Of a DNA stretch of 64,000 bases, positions 1 through 8,525 are shown piece by piece. The DNA comes from Pedobacter hartonius (lineage in GTDB: Bacteria > Bacteroidota > Bacteroidia > Sphingobacteriales > Sphingobacteriaceae): the NCBI RefSeq assembly GCF_900107535.1, contig NZ_FNRA01000005.1:62001-126000 (forward strand), read 5' to 3'. The stretch's first letter is position 1. Every line of letters starts with the position of its first letter. Both the position numbers and the translations under genes were made by a program. Below the pieces are notes generated by a model. The model was not told the DNA's origin, did not search any database, and saw nothing but the letters and a program-made list of their open reading frames with translations.

Positions 1-915
1 TTCGATCCAGTTGTCGAGGTGTTGTTTGAAGTCAGCCGTTGGACGGAACCCGTCTACGCGCATGGCGCCGAAGAAGTGGCCTATGCCTTCACCTACGGGA
101 TCGGAAGGAGGTTCGAGGAAAGCTACGAAGGGAGGCACCCAGGGGCCGTAATTTGCGCCTGAAAGTACTGCCGTAAGAATATCTACGGTGGCACTGAGCC
201 CGTAGCCTTTGTGGCTGCCGTGGTCTTTATCACTGCCCAGCGGAAGTAATGAGCCGCCGGCTTTGAGTTCGTTAGGATCTGTAGAGGTCTTCCCGTTTTT
301 ATCCTGGGCCCAGCCTTCAGGTATCGGAAGATTGGCACGCTGTGCAATTTCCAGTTTACCGTTTGCTGCAGCTGCTGTAGCCATATCTACTACCACCGGA
401 GGATATTTCCCTGCGGGAAAGGCATAACACATCGGGTTGGTACCCAATAACCGTTCATTGGCATAAGTAGGGGCTACCAGGGGACTGGCATTGGTCATAC
501 TGATGCCGATCATATCTTTTTCGACAGCCATCAGTGCATGATAACCGGCGATACCGAAATGATTGGAATTTTTTACTGCCACCCAGCCTGTACCATAGAT
601 TGCGGCTTTTTCTATAGCTACTTTCATTGCAAAGGGTGCCACCACAAGTCCCAGTCCGCCGTCTCCGTCTACCGTTGCCGTAGTAGGCGTTTCATGCACT
701 ACACGGACATTAGGAGTAGCGTTGATACGCTGTTTTTCCCATAGACGGATATAACCGCTTAATCTTGCAACGCCGTGAGAGTCGATGCCCCGGAGGTCGG
801 AACTTAACAATACATCGGTAGCCAGATCTGCATCTGCCGGAGGACAGCCCATTTTTAAAAAGACATTTCTGGTAAAATTCCTGAGCCGTTCTTCGGTAAA
901 AGTATGAGAGGTCAT
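1..915 (-). CDS. Ldh-family malate/L-lactate dehydrogenase, 3' part cut by window edge
   Basis: NAD(P)-dependent oxidoreductase of the Ldh_2 family (YlbC/YiaK/malate dehydrogenase type), acting on a 2-hydroxy acid in the cytoplasm. The reading frame is open from the ATG at 915 to the window edge, 305 codons; the family is usually about 330-360 residues, so only the C-terminus is missing. Seen in the translation: the family motif IDSHGVARLSGY near residues 44-55 with its catalytic His, then VDGDGGLGLVV, a glycine-rich AVKNSNHFGIAGYHA and SDKDHGSHKGYGLS. It starts 9 nt after the bshC stop, so it is probably the last gene of the ftsY-rimO-bshC unit. The exact substrate (malate, lactate, ureidoglycolate or a sugar-derived acid) cannot be read from the sequence. 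Confidence 0.88.
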   Translation of the reverse strand, partial: MTSHTFTEERLRNFTRNVFLKMGCPPADADLATDVLLSSDLRGIDSHGVARLSGYIRLWEKQRINATPNVRVVHETPTTATVDGDGGLGLVVAPFAMKVAIEKAAIYGTGWVAVKNSNHFGIAGYHALMAVEKDMIGISMTNASPLVAPTYANERLLGTNPMCYAFPAGKYPPVVVDMATAAAANGKLEIAQRANLPIPEGWAQDKNGKTSTDPNELKAGGSLLPLGSDKDHGSHKGYGLSATVDILTAVLSGANYGPWVPPFVAFLEPPSDPVGEGIGHFFGAMRVDGFRPTADFKQHLDNWIE

Positions 916-924
916 CTTGTGGGC

Positions 925-2517
925 TTATGCGTATATAACAGTGAATTTATAGTCGAGCGGTTTAAATGCAGTGAAGAGGCTTTCAATAAAATTATCTCCG
1001 TAGAGCACGTACATCGGGGCAATGTTAAGTACCCGTTCCTGCAGTACTCCATTAGGAAAGAGTTTCTGTTTAAGGTTATCGATCTGCTGTAGGGAAGTGG
1101 TGTGCTTACGTTTTTCGGCACGCAGCATTTTCTTTTCCAGGTTGGTCACGAGCCTCAGTGTCTTTACCTTGGCTGCTTCGGCTGAGAGGGATAGTCCTTT
1201 GTCTATCTTATAGGAATTGAGCTTGATCTGGTCAAAGACAGCCCTGATGGCCCGCTGTTCGTCGTCGAGGCTCAGTGAATCACCCACATGGGCTTTGATC
1301 CATTGGTTTTTCAGCTGTTCATCAGTGTCAAATAAACTGGTGGAACTGATCTCCAGGATATGCATTTTTCTTGCGCTTCTTTCATCAATTACCAGGGCAG
1401 AGTTCCTTAACAGTAAAACAGGGTAAGGCACGTTGTAGAAGCTGAAATTGGCTTTCAGCTGCAGCCAGTATGTTACTTCGGCGCCGCCGCCAATATAGGC
1501 AAGGTTAGGGAGAATTACTTCCTGGTATACGGGGCGCATCACTACATTGGGACTGAACCGTTCAGGATGTCTGCTGATCTCTTCCTGCAGAGATGCTGCC
1601 GTAAAGCTGATGGATGTATTGAGTACCTTATACAGGTTATCTTCTTCCACGATACGTTCACGCAGCTGATCATCCATATAAAAGAAATTGATCTCTCTGG
1701 GGTTCACCTGCGGTTTGTAGCCGGCCTTTTCCAGGGCTTCACTGCTTTCAGTGATTTGTTTAAAGCTGTTTTGTTCAGTAATGTCGCGGTAGATGATCGG
1801 GGCAAACTGCGCTTTCAAAGCGGCATCATCCGCATCAACACAGATCAGTCCTTTGGCGCCGAATAAGGCATCAACCAGTTCCCGTGTTGCGTTAGCCAGT
1901 GTTTGATTGGTGGTATAGGCCTTTTCTACCAGTGCAGCCAGTTTTTTTCCGTTTTCACTGATGCCAAGAAAGCCTTTGTAGGCAGCCAGTGCTTCGGTGA
2001 TCGATGAGGTATCTATCCTTCCGGTGGCACCTGCCGCCTTTGTTTTCCAGCCAATCAGTTTATCTTCTACTTTGACGTGGTTGATTTCTTCGAAATCATG
2101 GTCTTCCGTGGCCATCCAGTAAACAGGTACAAAATTATATGCTGGAAACTGTTCTTTCAGGTCGGAGGCCAGTTTAATGGCAGTTACGATCTTATAGATG
2201 AAATAAAGAGGGCCGGTAAATATATTGAGCTGATGACCGGTAGTAATCGTAAACGTACGGTCATCAGCTAAGCGTTTAATGTTTTCTGCAACCAGGGCTG
2301 AGGGACTCAGTTGTGCATATTGTCTTTGAAGGGTATTTACCAGTAAATTGCGGTCGCCCGAAAACTTACGTTCTTCTACGGCCTTTTCAAAGCCCTGAAG
2401 GGTAGGGGAGTATTGATAAAAAGACTCCAGGTTATCCTTCCCGTCGATGTAATCCAATACAACGGAGGAGAAAGAATGTGTTTGTTGATAGGTGATGTAC
2501 TTGGCCTGCATTGCCAC
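925..2517 (-). CDS. bshC: Bacillithiol biosynthesis cysteine-adding enzyme BshC
   Basis: BshC adds cysteine to glucosaminyl-malate, the last step of bacillithiol synthesis, the low-molecular-weight thiol used by Firmicutes and some Bacteroidota. The protein is 530 aa, the normal family length. The nucleotide-binding signature TTGHQLNIFTGPLYFIYKI lies near residues 92-110, followed by PVYWMATEDHDFEEINH near 130-146, and a C-terminal coiled coil rich in K/R/E (about 415-475). The start MAMQ could also be the second Met, two codons later. It follows rimO by 40 nt and precedes the dehydrogenase gene by 9 nt, suggesting cotranscription. bshA and bshB are not in this window. Confidence 0.93.
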   Translation of the reverse strand: MAMQAKYITYQQTHSFSSVVLDYIDGKDNLESFYQYSPTLQGFEKAVEERKFSGDRNLLVNTLQRQYAQLSPSALVAENIKRLADDRTFTITTGHQLNIFTGPLYFIYKIVTAIKLASDLKEQFPAYNFVPVYWMATEDHDFEEINHVKVEDKLIGWKTKAAGATGRIDTSSITEALAAYKGFLGISENGKKLAALVEKAYTTNQTLANATRELVDALFGAKGLICVDADDAALKAQFAPIIYRDITEQNSFKQITESSEALEKAGYKPQVNPREINFFYMDDQLRERIVEEDNLYKVLNTSISFTAASLQEEISRHPERFSPNVVMRPVYQEVILPNLAYIGGGAEVTYWLQLKANFSFYNVPYPVLLLRNSALVIDERSARKMHILEISSTSLFDTDEQLKNQWIKAHVGDSLSLDDEQRAIRAVFDQIKLNSYKIDKGLSLSAEAAKVKTLRLVTNLEKKMLRAEKRKHTTSLQQIDNLKQKLFPNGVLQERVLNIAPMYVLYGDNFIESLFTAFKPLDYKFTVIYA

Positions 2518-2557
2518 GAAATTAAGCTAATAAACCACAAATTATCAAAAGCCAAAG

Positions 2558-3892
2558 TTATTTTACAATCTGTCCATATAGATCGAAGTCTTCAGCACGT
2601 TCGATAAGTACATTTACAAAACTGCCATTTGCGGCATAACCTGTACTGGCATCGATTAAAACTTCATTATCTACTTCAGGAGAGTCATATTCGGTACGTC
2701 CGACAAAGAAGTCGCCCTCTTTTCTGTCTACCAGAACTTTGTAGGTATTGCCTACTTTTTCCTGGTTGATATCAAAAGATATTCCCTGCTGTACTTCCAT
2801 AATTGCATCTACACGTGCCTGTTTCACTTCATCAGGAACGTCATCAACCAGGTTATGCGCATGTGTTTTTTCTTCATGTGAATACGTGAAGCAACCCAGC
2901 CTGTCGAAACGGGTGTCTTCTACCCAGCGTAACATTTCTTCGAAATCTCTTTCCGTCTCACCGGGATAACCGCAGATCAGCGTAGTACGCATGGCGATGT
3001 TCGGAACCTTATCCCTGATCTGGTTGACGATATCTATAGTTTTCTGTTTCGTGATCCCGCGGCGCATTGATTTCAGCATATTGTCTGTAATGTGCTGCAA
3101 AGGCATATCCAGATATTTACAAATGTTCTCGCGTTCATTCATTGCATCCAGGATCTCCATCGGGAATCCTGAAGGGTACGCATATTGCAAACGGATCCAT
3201 TCGATGCCGCTGATGTCCGATAAACGTCTCAGTAACTCGTCAAGGTTACGTTTGCCGTATATATCCAGTCCGTAATAGGTAAGGTCCTGTGCAATCAGGA
3301 TCAGTTCTTTTGTGCCATTGGCAGCCAATATTTTTGCTTCGTGAACCAATGCTTCCATCTCTGTGGAAACGTGTTTTCCGCGCATTAACGGAATTGCACA
3401 GAAAGAGCAGGGACGGTTACAGCCTTCGGCAATTTTAAAATAGGCAAAATGCGAGGGAGTGGTCAGCAACCGCTCTCCAATTAATTCGTGTTTGTAATTT
3501 GCCCCAAGGGAATGAAGGATATTCTGCAGGTCATTCGTGCCAAAAAAGGCATCTACGTTTGTGATCTCCGATTCCAGTTCCGGTTTATACCGTTCTGAAA
3601 GACAACCGGTAACGATCACCTTGCTGACCTTGCCCTCATCTTTCAGCTGGCTGTATTGAAGAATGGTATCTATAGATTCCTGTTTTGCATTATCTATAAA
3701 ACCACAGGTATTGATCACAATGATATCGTCTTTATTAATCTCATTCGCCTCATGAACCACATTCAGGCTATTTCCTCTTAATTGCCCCATCAATACCTCC
3801 GAATCATAGATATTTTTCGAGCAGCCCAATGTAATGACATTGATCTTAGGTTTTTTAACGGGGATAATTCTGGAAGCAGTTTTTGTGTTCAT
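2558..3892 (-). CDS. rimO: Ribosomal protein S12 methylthiotransferase RimO
   Basis: Radical-SAM enzyme that methylthiolates the conserved aspartate of ribosomal protein S12. 444 aa, typical length. The N-terminal UPF0004 domain carries the three Cys of the second iron-sulfur cluster (GCSKN with C24, NTCGF, TGCLSERY). The radical-SAM CxxxCxxC motif is seen as EGCNRPCSFCAIP. A C-terminal TRAM-like region ends the protein. RimO rather than MiaB is favoured by the GCSKN motif and the LMRGKH stretch following the cluster. It starts 32 nt after ftsY on the same strand, so the two are probably cotranscribed. Confidence 0.95.
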   Translation of the reverse strand: MNTKTASRIIPVKKPKINVITLGCSKNIYDSEVLMGQLRGNSLNVVHEANEINKDDIIVINTCGFIDNAKQESIDTILQYSQLKDEGKVSKVIVTGCLSERYKPELESEITNVDAFFGTNDLQNILHSLGANYKHELIGERLLTTPSHFAYFKIAEGCNRPCSFCAIPLMRGKHVSTEMEALVHEAKILAANGTKELILIAQDLTYYGLDIYGKRNLDELLRRLSDISGIEWIRLQYAYPSGFPMEILDAMNERENICKYLDMPLQHITDNMLKSMRRGITKQKTIDIVNQIRDKVPNIAMRTTLICGYPGETERDFEEMLRWVEDTRFDRLGCFTYSHEEKTHAHNLVDDVPDEVKQARVDAIMEVQQGISFDINQEKVGNTYKVLVDRKEGDFFVGRTEYDSPEVDNEVLIDASTGYAANGSFVNVLIERAEDFDLYGQIVK

Positions 3893-3924
3893 TGTATGTA
3901 TATATTTTAGCTTGCTGTAAGAGG

Positions 3925-4887
3925 CTATTTAAAGAGTCCGTCTACAAAAGCTTTTTTATCAAATAATTGAAGGTCATTCACACCTTCACCAACCCCGATA
4001 TATTTAACAGGGATTTTAAACTGATCGGAGATGCCGATCACTACACCACCTTTAGCGGTGCCATCAAGTTTCGTAATGGCCAGTGCATTTACATCCGTTG
4101 CTTCGGTGAACTGTTTACACTGTTCAAAGGCATTCTGTCCGGTAGAGCCATCAAGAACCAGTAAGATCTCGTGAGGTGCACCGGGAATTACTTTTTCCAT
4201 GACCTTCTTGATCTTTCCAAGTTCATTCATCAGGCCGATCTTGTTGTGCAAACGGCCGGCGGTATCAATGATCACTACGTCTTCGCCATTGGCTACGGCC
4301 GACTGGATTGTGTCATATGCCACAGAAGCCGGGTCTGAGCCCATTGCCTGCGCTACTACGCGCACATCAACACGTTCGCCCCATAGTTTGATCTGTTCTA
4401 CTGCAGCGGCCCTGAATGTATCGGCCGCCCCGAGTACAACCTTGAGCCCTTCGGCCTTCAGTTTATGTGCCAGCTTGCCGATGGTTGTAGTTTTACCTAC
4501 GCCATTTACGCCAACCACCATGATCACATAGGGTTTGTGGTCCCCATACTCAAAACTGCGGAAATCATTACTGTTGTTTTCAGCCAGCAGGAGTTGGATT
4601 TCATCACGCAGCAGCAGGTTCAGCTCGGAGGTTGAAAGGTATTTATCCCTTGCCACCCTTTCCTGGATACGTTCTATGATTTTCAGTGTAGTGGTAACGC
4701 CCACATCAGAAGTGACCAGCACTTCTTCAAGATTGTCCAGCACATCGTCGTCCACTGTCGTTTTTCCGGCGACAGCCTTCGTGATCTTGCTAAGGAACCC
4801 TTCTTTAGTTTTCTCTAAACCCTTATTTAGTGCCTCCTGAGCTTCAGGAGCAGTTTCCTTTTTTTTAAAGAAATCAAATAATCCCAT
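3925..4887 (-). CDS. ftsY: Signal recognition particle receptor FtsY
   Basis: SRP-receptor GTPase that docks ribosome-SRP complexes at the inner membrane. 320 aa. The N and G domains are present, with GVNGVGKTTTIGKLA (P-loop), DTFRAAA, DTAGRL and TKLDGTAKGG in order. The acidic A domain found in enterobacterial FtsY is absent; the protein begins MGLFDFFKKKE, a short amphipathic N-terminus as in other short FtsY proteins. The start codon lies only about 17 nt after the U-tract of a strong intrinsic terminator that follows the DUF4295 gene, so expression depends on read-through or on a promoter inside the upstream genes. Confidence 0.97.
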   Translation of the reverse strand: MGLFDFFKKKETAPEAQEALNKGLEKTKEGFLSKITKAVAGKTTVDDDVLDNLEEVLVTSDVGVTTTLKIIERIQERVARDKYLSTSELNLLLRDEIQLLLAENNSNDFRSFEYGDHKPYVIMVVGVNGVGKTTTIGKLAHKLKAEGLKVVLGAADTFRAAAVEQIKLWGERVDVRVVAQAMGSDPASVAYDTIQSAVANGEDVVIIDTAGRLHNKIGLMNELGKIKKVMEKVIPGAPHEILLVLDGSTGQNAFEQCKQFTEATDVNALAITKLDGTAKGGVVIGISDQFKIPVKYIGVGEGVNDLQLFDKKAFVDGLFK

Positions 4888-4909
4888 AGAAATATAGATG
4901 AAAACAAAA

Positions 4910-4942
4910 AAAGCCCTCCCATCAGAATGAAGGGACGGCTTT
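4910..4942 (-). terminator. Intrinsic terminator after the L28/L33/DUF4295 genes
   Basis: On the minus strand AAAGCCGTCCC and GGGAGGGCTTT form an 11-bp stem with one mismatch and an 11-nt loop, followed by a run of T. It separates the ribosomal protein genes from ftsY and ends just before the ftsY start codon. Confidence 0.8.
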
Positions 4943-4962
4943 AATATGATTAAATATTAAAA

Positions 4963-5124
4963 TTACTTGCTTGTTCCAGCAATAGCATCTTTAACGTGAT
5001 CGTTGTGAACGATAACTTCTTTGAAAGAATAAGCACCACTTTTAGGTGATTTAGTCATCGTAACAACTTTTGAATATTCTTTACCTTTACCTGTTTTAAG
5101 GGTTGCAACTACTTTTTTTGCCAT
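4963..5124 (-). CDS. DUF4295 small ribosome-associated protein (bL38 type)
   Basis: 53-residue, lysine-rich protein starting MAKKVVATLKTGKGKEYSKV and ending NDHVKDAIAGTSK. DUF4295 proteins are restricted to Bacteroidota and sit with rpmB and rpmG. I recall that the Flavobacterium ribosome structure assigned such a protein to the large subunit as bL38; that link is recalled, not shown here. It starts 24 nt after the rpmG stop and is followed by a terminator, making it the last gene of the ribosomal unit. Confidence 0.85.
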   Translation of the reverse strand: MAKKVVATLKTGKGKEYSKVVTMTKSPKSGAYSFKEVIVHNDHVKDAIAGTSK

Positions 5125-5148
5125 GATCTAAAAGATTGGAAATGGTTA

Positions 5149-5331
5149 TTACTTAATTTCTTTATGAACCGTTACTTTTTTCAACACCGGATTGAATTTT
5201 TTCAATTCTAATCTCTCTGTAGTGTTTTTACGGTTTTTTGTAGAGATATATCTAGACATACCAGGCATGCCGCTAGTTTTATGCTCTGTACACTCTAGAA
5301 TAACTTGTACTCTGTTACCTTTTTTTGCCAT
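5149..5331 (-). CDS. rpmG: 50S ribosomal protein L33
   Basis: 60-aa large-subunit protein beginning [18 protein letters not shown] with the family signature [10 protein letters not shown] in the middle and a basic C-terminus. It contains a single Cys, so it lacks the zinc-binding Cys pairs and is the zinc-independent form. It lies 40 nt after rpmB on the same strand. Confidence 0.97.
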   Translation of the reverse strand: MAKKGNRVQVILECTEHKTSGMPGMSRYISTKNRKNTTERLELKKFNPVLKKVTVHKEIK

Positions 5332-5371
5332 TTTTTTATTGTTTTAGTTGATTTCGCATCAACAATGTTTT

Positions 5372-5605
5372 TTACAAAAATCCTTTTTTAACGAAACGGT
5401 TGATCGCTTCAGTAATACCAATTTTATTGATGGTTTTGATAGCTGAAGTAGAAACTTTCAGTGTTATCCAACGGTCTTCATCAGGAATATAAAATTTCTG
5501 AAGTTGTAAGTTGGGATAAAACTTACGTTTAGTTTTAACGTTTGAGTGAGAAACATTAAAACCACTCATTGCCTTTTTTCCGGTTAAATCACAAACTCTA
5601 GACAT
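5372..5605 (-). CDS. rpmB: 50S ribosomal protein L28
   Basis: 77-aa large-subunit protein with the family signature [20 protein letters not shown], then [11 protein letters not shown]. First gene of the rpmB-rpmG-DUF4295 unit. Upstream on the minus strand, TATTTTTG (5667-5674) and a GATATTTG variant (5658-5665) resemble the Bacteroidota -7 box; neither has a clear -33 partner. Confidence 0.97.
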   Translation of the reverse strand: MSRVCDLTGKKAMSGFNVSHSNVKTKRKFYPNLQLQKFYIPDEDRWITLKVSTSAIKTINKIGITEAINRFVKKGFL

Positions 5606-5855
5606 GCCTTTAATATATATATTTAAATTGTTCTTCGCTTAATTTTTTAAGAGTGTGCAAATATCACAAAAATAATTGTAACAACCAATACTACATGCGA
5701 TTATTTTTCAAAATAATACGGATGTGGCTGCATCTCCTTTGTAAAGGTACTTAAATTCCATGAAATACAGGCCCGGGATTATCCTGTGCCCCGCTTAATG
5801 GGAATGAATGAGGTAATATTTCCATTAATAATATTTTTATACCTTTCGAATAATT

Positions 5856-5863
5856 TATATTTG
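5856..5863 (+). promoter_or_regulatory. Candidate -7 promoter box for acs
   Basis: TATATTTG matches the Bacteroidota consensus TAnnTTTG exactly. It would start transcription near 5870, giving acs a leader of about 57 nt that contains the tandem repeat. The -33 region is only a T-run, so the assignment is tentative. Confidence 0.45.
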
Positions 5864-5885
5864 AGTAATATAGCACAAGAATTTA

Positions 5886-5921
5886 AGCACAACCAAATTA
5901 TAACTAGCACAACCAAATTAT
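5886..5921 (+). repeat. Tandem 16-bp repeat in the acs leader
   Basis: AGCACAACCAAATTAT occurs at 5886-5901 and again, identical, at 5906-5921, with a 20-bp period. The second copy ends 6 nt before the acs ATG. Confidence 0.9.
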
Positions 5922-5927
5922 CATTTT

Positions 5928-7823
5928 ATGCAAATCAAATCTTTAGCCGAATACGAAGAAACGTATAGGTTTAGCGTGGAATGGCCTGAAAAATTCTGGG
6001 CCGGAATAGCTGAAAACTTCCTGTGGAGAAAGAAATGGGATAAAGTTCTGTCCTGGAATTTCACCGAACCAAATATCAAATGGTTTGAAGGCGCAAAATT
6101 GAACATCACTGAAAACTGCCTGGACCGTCATCTCGCAAAAAACGGTGACAAGCCGGCAATTATCTGGGAATCCAATGATCCCGAAAAGTCAAGTATTACC
6201 CTCACTTATAAAGTATTGCATGAACAGGTCTGTCGCTTTGCCAATGTGCTGAAAAAGAACGGAGTAGTAAAAGGAGACCGTATTTGTATCTATATGCCGA
6301 TGGTGCCTGAGCTGGCCGTTGCCGTACTGGCATGCGCACGTATCGGAGCGGTACATTCCGTGATATTCGGTGGTTTTTCTGCCAAGTCGATCGCCGACAG
6401 GATCAATGATTCTGCCTGTAAACTGGTGATTACCGCTGACGGATCTTTCCGTGGCAACAAGCAGATCCAGTTAAAAGAGGTGATTGATGATGCACTGATC
6501 GGCTGTCCTACAGTTGAAAAAGTGATCGTACTGACGCACACCCGTACGCCGGTTTCGATGTTAAAAGGACGCGATCTCTGGTTTGAAGATGAGATTAAAC
6601 AGGTAGATACTCACTGTCCTGCTGAGGAAATGGATGCTGAGGACATGCTCTTCATCCTGTATACTTCGGGCTCTACAGGTAAACCTAAAGGAGTTGTACA
6701 TACCGTTGGCGGATATATGGTATACGCCGGTTATACTTTCAGCAATGCATTCAACTATCAGCCGGATGAGGTTTTCTTCTGTACTGCTGATATCGGATGG
6801 ATTACTGGTCACTCTTATATCGTTTATGGCCCGCTGTCACAGGGAGCCACTACGTTGATGTTTGAAGGAGTGCCTACATATCCTACGCCATCAAGGCTTT
6901 GGGAAGTGATAGAAAAACATAAAGTTAATATCCTCTATACTGCACCTACGGCCATCCGCTCACTGATGAGTTATGGTAAAGAACCTCTTGCAGGAATAGA
7001 TCTGAGCAGTCTGCGCGTTTTAGGTTCAGTAGGGGAGCCAATCAATGAAGAAGCATGGCATTGGTTTGACGAAGAGGTGGGACATAAAAACTGCCCGATC
7101 GTAGATACCTGGTGGCAAACGGAAACAGGAGGCCTGATGATCTCACCTATTGCCTTTGTCACGCCGCTCAAACCGGCCTGTGCCACATTGCCGCTGCCTG
7201 GTATCCAGCCGATCCTGGTGGATGAGCAGGGCAAGGAAATTGAAGGAAACGGAGTGAACGGAAATCTGTGCATTAAGTTCCCCTGGCCTGGAATGCTGCG
7301 CACTACGTATGGAGACCATGAACGCTGCAAACAGACTTATTTCTCTACTTACCCCGACCTGTATTTTACGGGAGACGGGTGTATGAGGGATGAAGACGGT
7401 TATTATAAGATCACCGGACGTGTGGATGACGTGATCAATGTATCCGGACACCGCATAGGTACTGCAGAAGTAGAAAATGCGATCAATATGCACGCCGGCG
7501 TAGTTGAAAGTGCCGTAGTTGGGTATCCGCATGAGATTAAGGGACAGGGCATCTTCGCTTTTGTGATCTATCCGAAACTTCACAGTGAATCTGAACTGAC
7601 AAAAAAGGACATCCTGCAAACGGTAACCCGTGTGATCGGTGCGATCGCCAAACCTGATAAGATCCTGTTCGTTACGGGCTTGCCTAAAACACGTTCAGGA
7701 AAGATCATGCGCCGGATCCTGAGGAAGATTGCTGAAGGTGATACCGAAAACCTTGGTGATACCAGTACCCTGCTGGATCCTGCAGTAGTAGACGAAATCA
7801 TTGCCGCTGCCAAAAAATTATAG
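5928..7823 (+). CDS. acs: Acetyl-CoA synthetase
   Basis: AMP-forming acetate-CoA ligase, activating acetate through acetyl-AMP in the cytoplasm. 631 aa, close to the usual 630-660. Seen in order: N-terminal ACAS_N-like segment, the AMP-binding loop ILYTSGSTGKPKGVVHT near residue 240, TWWQTETGG, YFTGDG, the hinge motif GRVDDVINVSGHRIGTAEVE, and the C-terminal PKTRSGKIMRR with the lysine that is acetylated in regulated homologues. Transcribed away from rpmB. No downstream terminator was seen before csbD, 80 nt away. Confidence 0.96.
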   Translation: MQIKSLAEYEETYRFSVEWPEKFWAGIAENFLWRKKWDKVLSWNFTEPNIKWFEGAKLNITENCLDRHLAKNGDKPAIIWESNDPEKSSITLTYKVLHEQVCRFANVLKKNGVVKGDRICIYMPMVPELAVAVLACARIGAVHSVIFGGFSAKSIADRINDSACKLVITADGSFRGNKQIQLKEVIDDALIGCPTVEKVIVLTHTRTPVSMLKGRDLWFEDEIKQVDTHCPAEEMDAEDMLFILYTSGSTGKPKGVVHTVGGYMVYAGYTFSNAFNYQPDEVFFCTADIGWITGHSYIVYGPLSQGATTLMFEGVPTYPTPSRLWEVIEKHKVNILYTAPTAIRSLMSYGKEPLAGIDLSSLRVLGSVGEPINEEAWHWFDEEVGHKNCPIVDTWWQTETGGLMISPIAFVTPLKPACATLPLPGIQPILVDEQGKEIEGNGVNGNLCIKFPWPGMLRTTYGDHERCKQTYFSTYPDLYFTGDGCMRDEDGYYKITGRVDDVINVSGHRIGTAEVENAINMHAGVVESAVVGYPHEIKGQGIFAFVIYPKLHSESELTKKDILQTVTRVIGAIAKPDKILFVTGLPKTRSGKIMRRILRKIAEGDTENLGDTSTLLDPAVVDEIIAAAKKL

Positions 7824-7903
7824 GCAGGTATCGCATGAAAACAAATTCTTATCCATGGTGTTGTCTATACAGTTAAATATCAAATAACTAAAAACATACT
7901 ACT

Positions 7904-8089
7904 ATGGATAAGTTAGAGTTAAAAGGAAAATGGAACGAGCTGAAAGGTAAAGTGAAGCAGGCTTACGGTGATCTTACTGATGACGACCTGAAACATGAAG
8001 AAGGTAAAGATGATGAACTTTATGGAAGAATTCAGCAAAAAACCGGTAAGACACGTGATGAAGTGATCAACTGGCTGAAATCGTTATAA
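7904..8089 (+). CDS. CsbD-family stress-response protein
   Basis: 61-aa hydrophilic, highly charged protein with the CsbD pattern: [34 protein letters not shown], then [18 protein letters not shown]. CsbD-like proteins accumulate under general or envelope stress in many bacteria; molecular function is unknown. It sits 80 nt after acs on the same strand and is followed, 61 nt after its stop, by the first of two hairpin elements that would serve as its 3' end. Confidence 0.9.
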   Translation: MDKLELKGKWNELKGKVKQAYGDLTDDDLKHEEGKDDELYGRIQQKTGKTRDEVINWLKSL

Positions 8090-8150
8090 GGTGATAATGC
8101 CTGATCGTACAAGACATCAGATCTTATAGGAGTTTATCCAGGCTTCGCTG

Positions 8151-8234
8151 AAAAAAATGGTATGTTATATTCCGGCTGCATTAATTCGCTACGCGAAAGA
8201 ACGGCCAGGGCGGAATATAACATACCATTTTTTT
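8151..8234 (+). repeat. Hairpin element copy 1: variable arms around a conserved core
   Basis: Left arm 8151-8174 and right arm 8211-8234 are perfect inverted repeats of 24 bp (17 bp of mixed sequence, TGGTATGTTATATTCCG, plus 7 A:T pairs). The T-run makes it a strong terminator shape for csbD. The loop, 8175-8210, carries a sequence shared with copy 2, including GGCTGCATTAATT, and a small apical stem TTCGC-TAC-GCGAA (8185-8197). Confidence 0.9.
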
Positions 8235-8361
8235 TGAGGTTATCCTGTAGCATGATGGCTTGTATTCGCGGTCTGGCAGGATACTTACCAGATGGCTTGC
8301 GCCTTGCTGAATACGGTAGTTTGGCCGCTTAGTTTAGGACATCCATTAGAAGATCTTTAAA

Positions 8362-8442
8362 AAATCAGGTGAACTCTATGACGGCCTGGCGTTCTTTTGC
8401 GCAGCAAATTAATGCAGCCGGAATAGAGTTTACCTGATTTTC
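8362..8442 (-). repeat. Hairpin element copy 2, opposite orientation
   Basis: Read on the minus strand, the core is the same as copy 1 (GGCTGCATTAATT, apical stem TTTGC-TGC-GCAAA, then AAGAACGCCAGG), but the outer arms (8362-8379 and 8425-8442, 17 of 18 positions paired) have an unrelated sequence, beginning AAAATCAGGT. A T-run follows on the minus strand, so it is placed as a terminator for the M16 peptidase gene. Confidence 0.88.
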
Positions 8443-8492
8443 CATAAGAGATGATCCTGTGATACGATACGGATGATCCCATGATTCTGAAT

Positions 8493-8525
8493 AACCGGTT
8501 ATGCGCAACAATCACATAGCCGGTT
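8493..8525 (-). terminator. Weak hairpin downstream of the M16 peptidase gene
   Basis: On the minus strand AACCGGCTATG pairs with CATAACCGGTT with one mismatch and an 11-nt loop. There is no U-tract, so it may be an mRNA-stabilising hairpin rather than a true terminator. Confidence 0.4.

Larger units (their letters stand above)
5606..5927. other. Divergent intergenic region between rpmB and acs
   Basis: 322 bp without a gene. AT-rich. It holds candidate minus-strand promoter boxes near 5658-5674 for rpmB, a plus-strand box at 5856-5863 for acs, and a tandem 16-bp repeat just before acs. No RNA gene or riboswitch was recognised. Confidence 0.6.
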
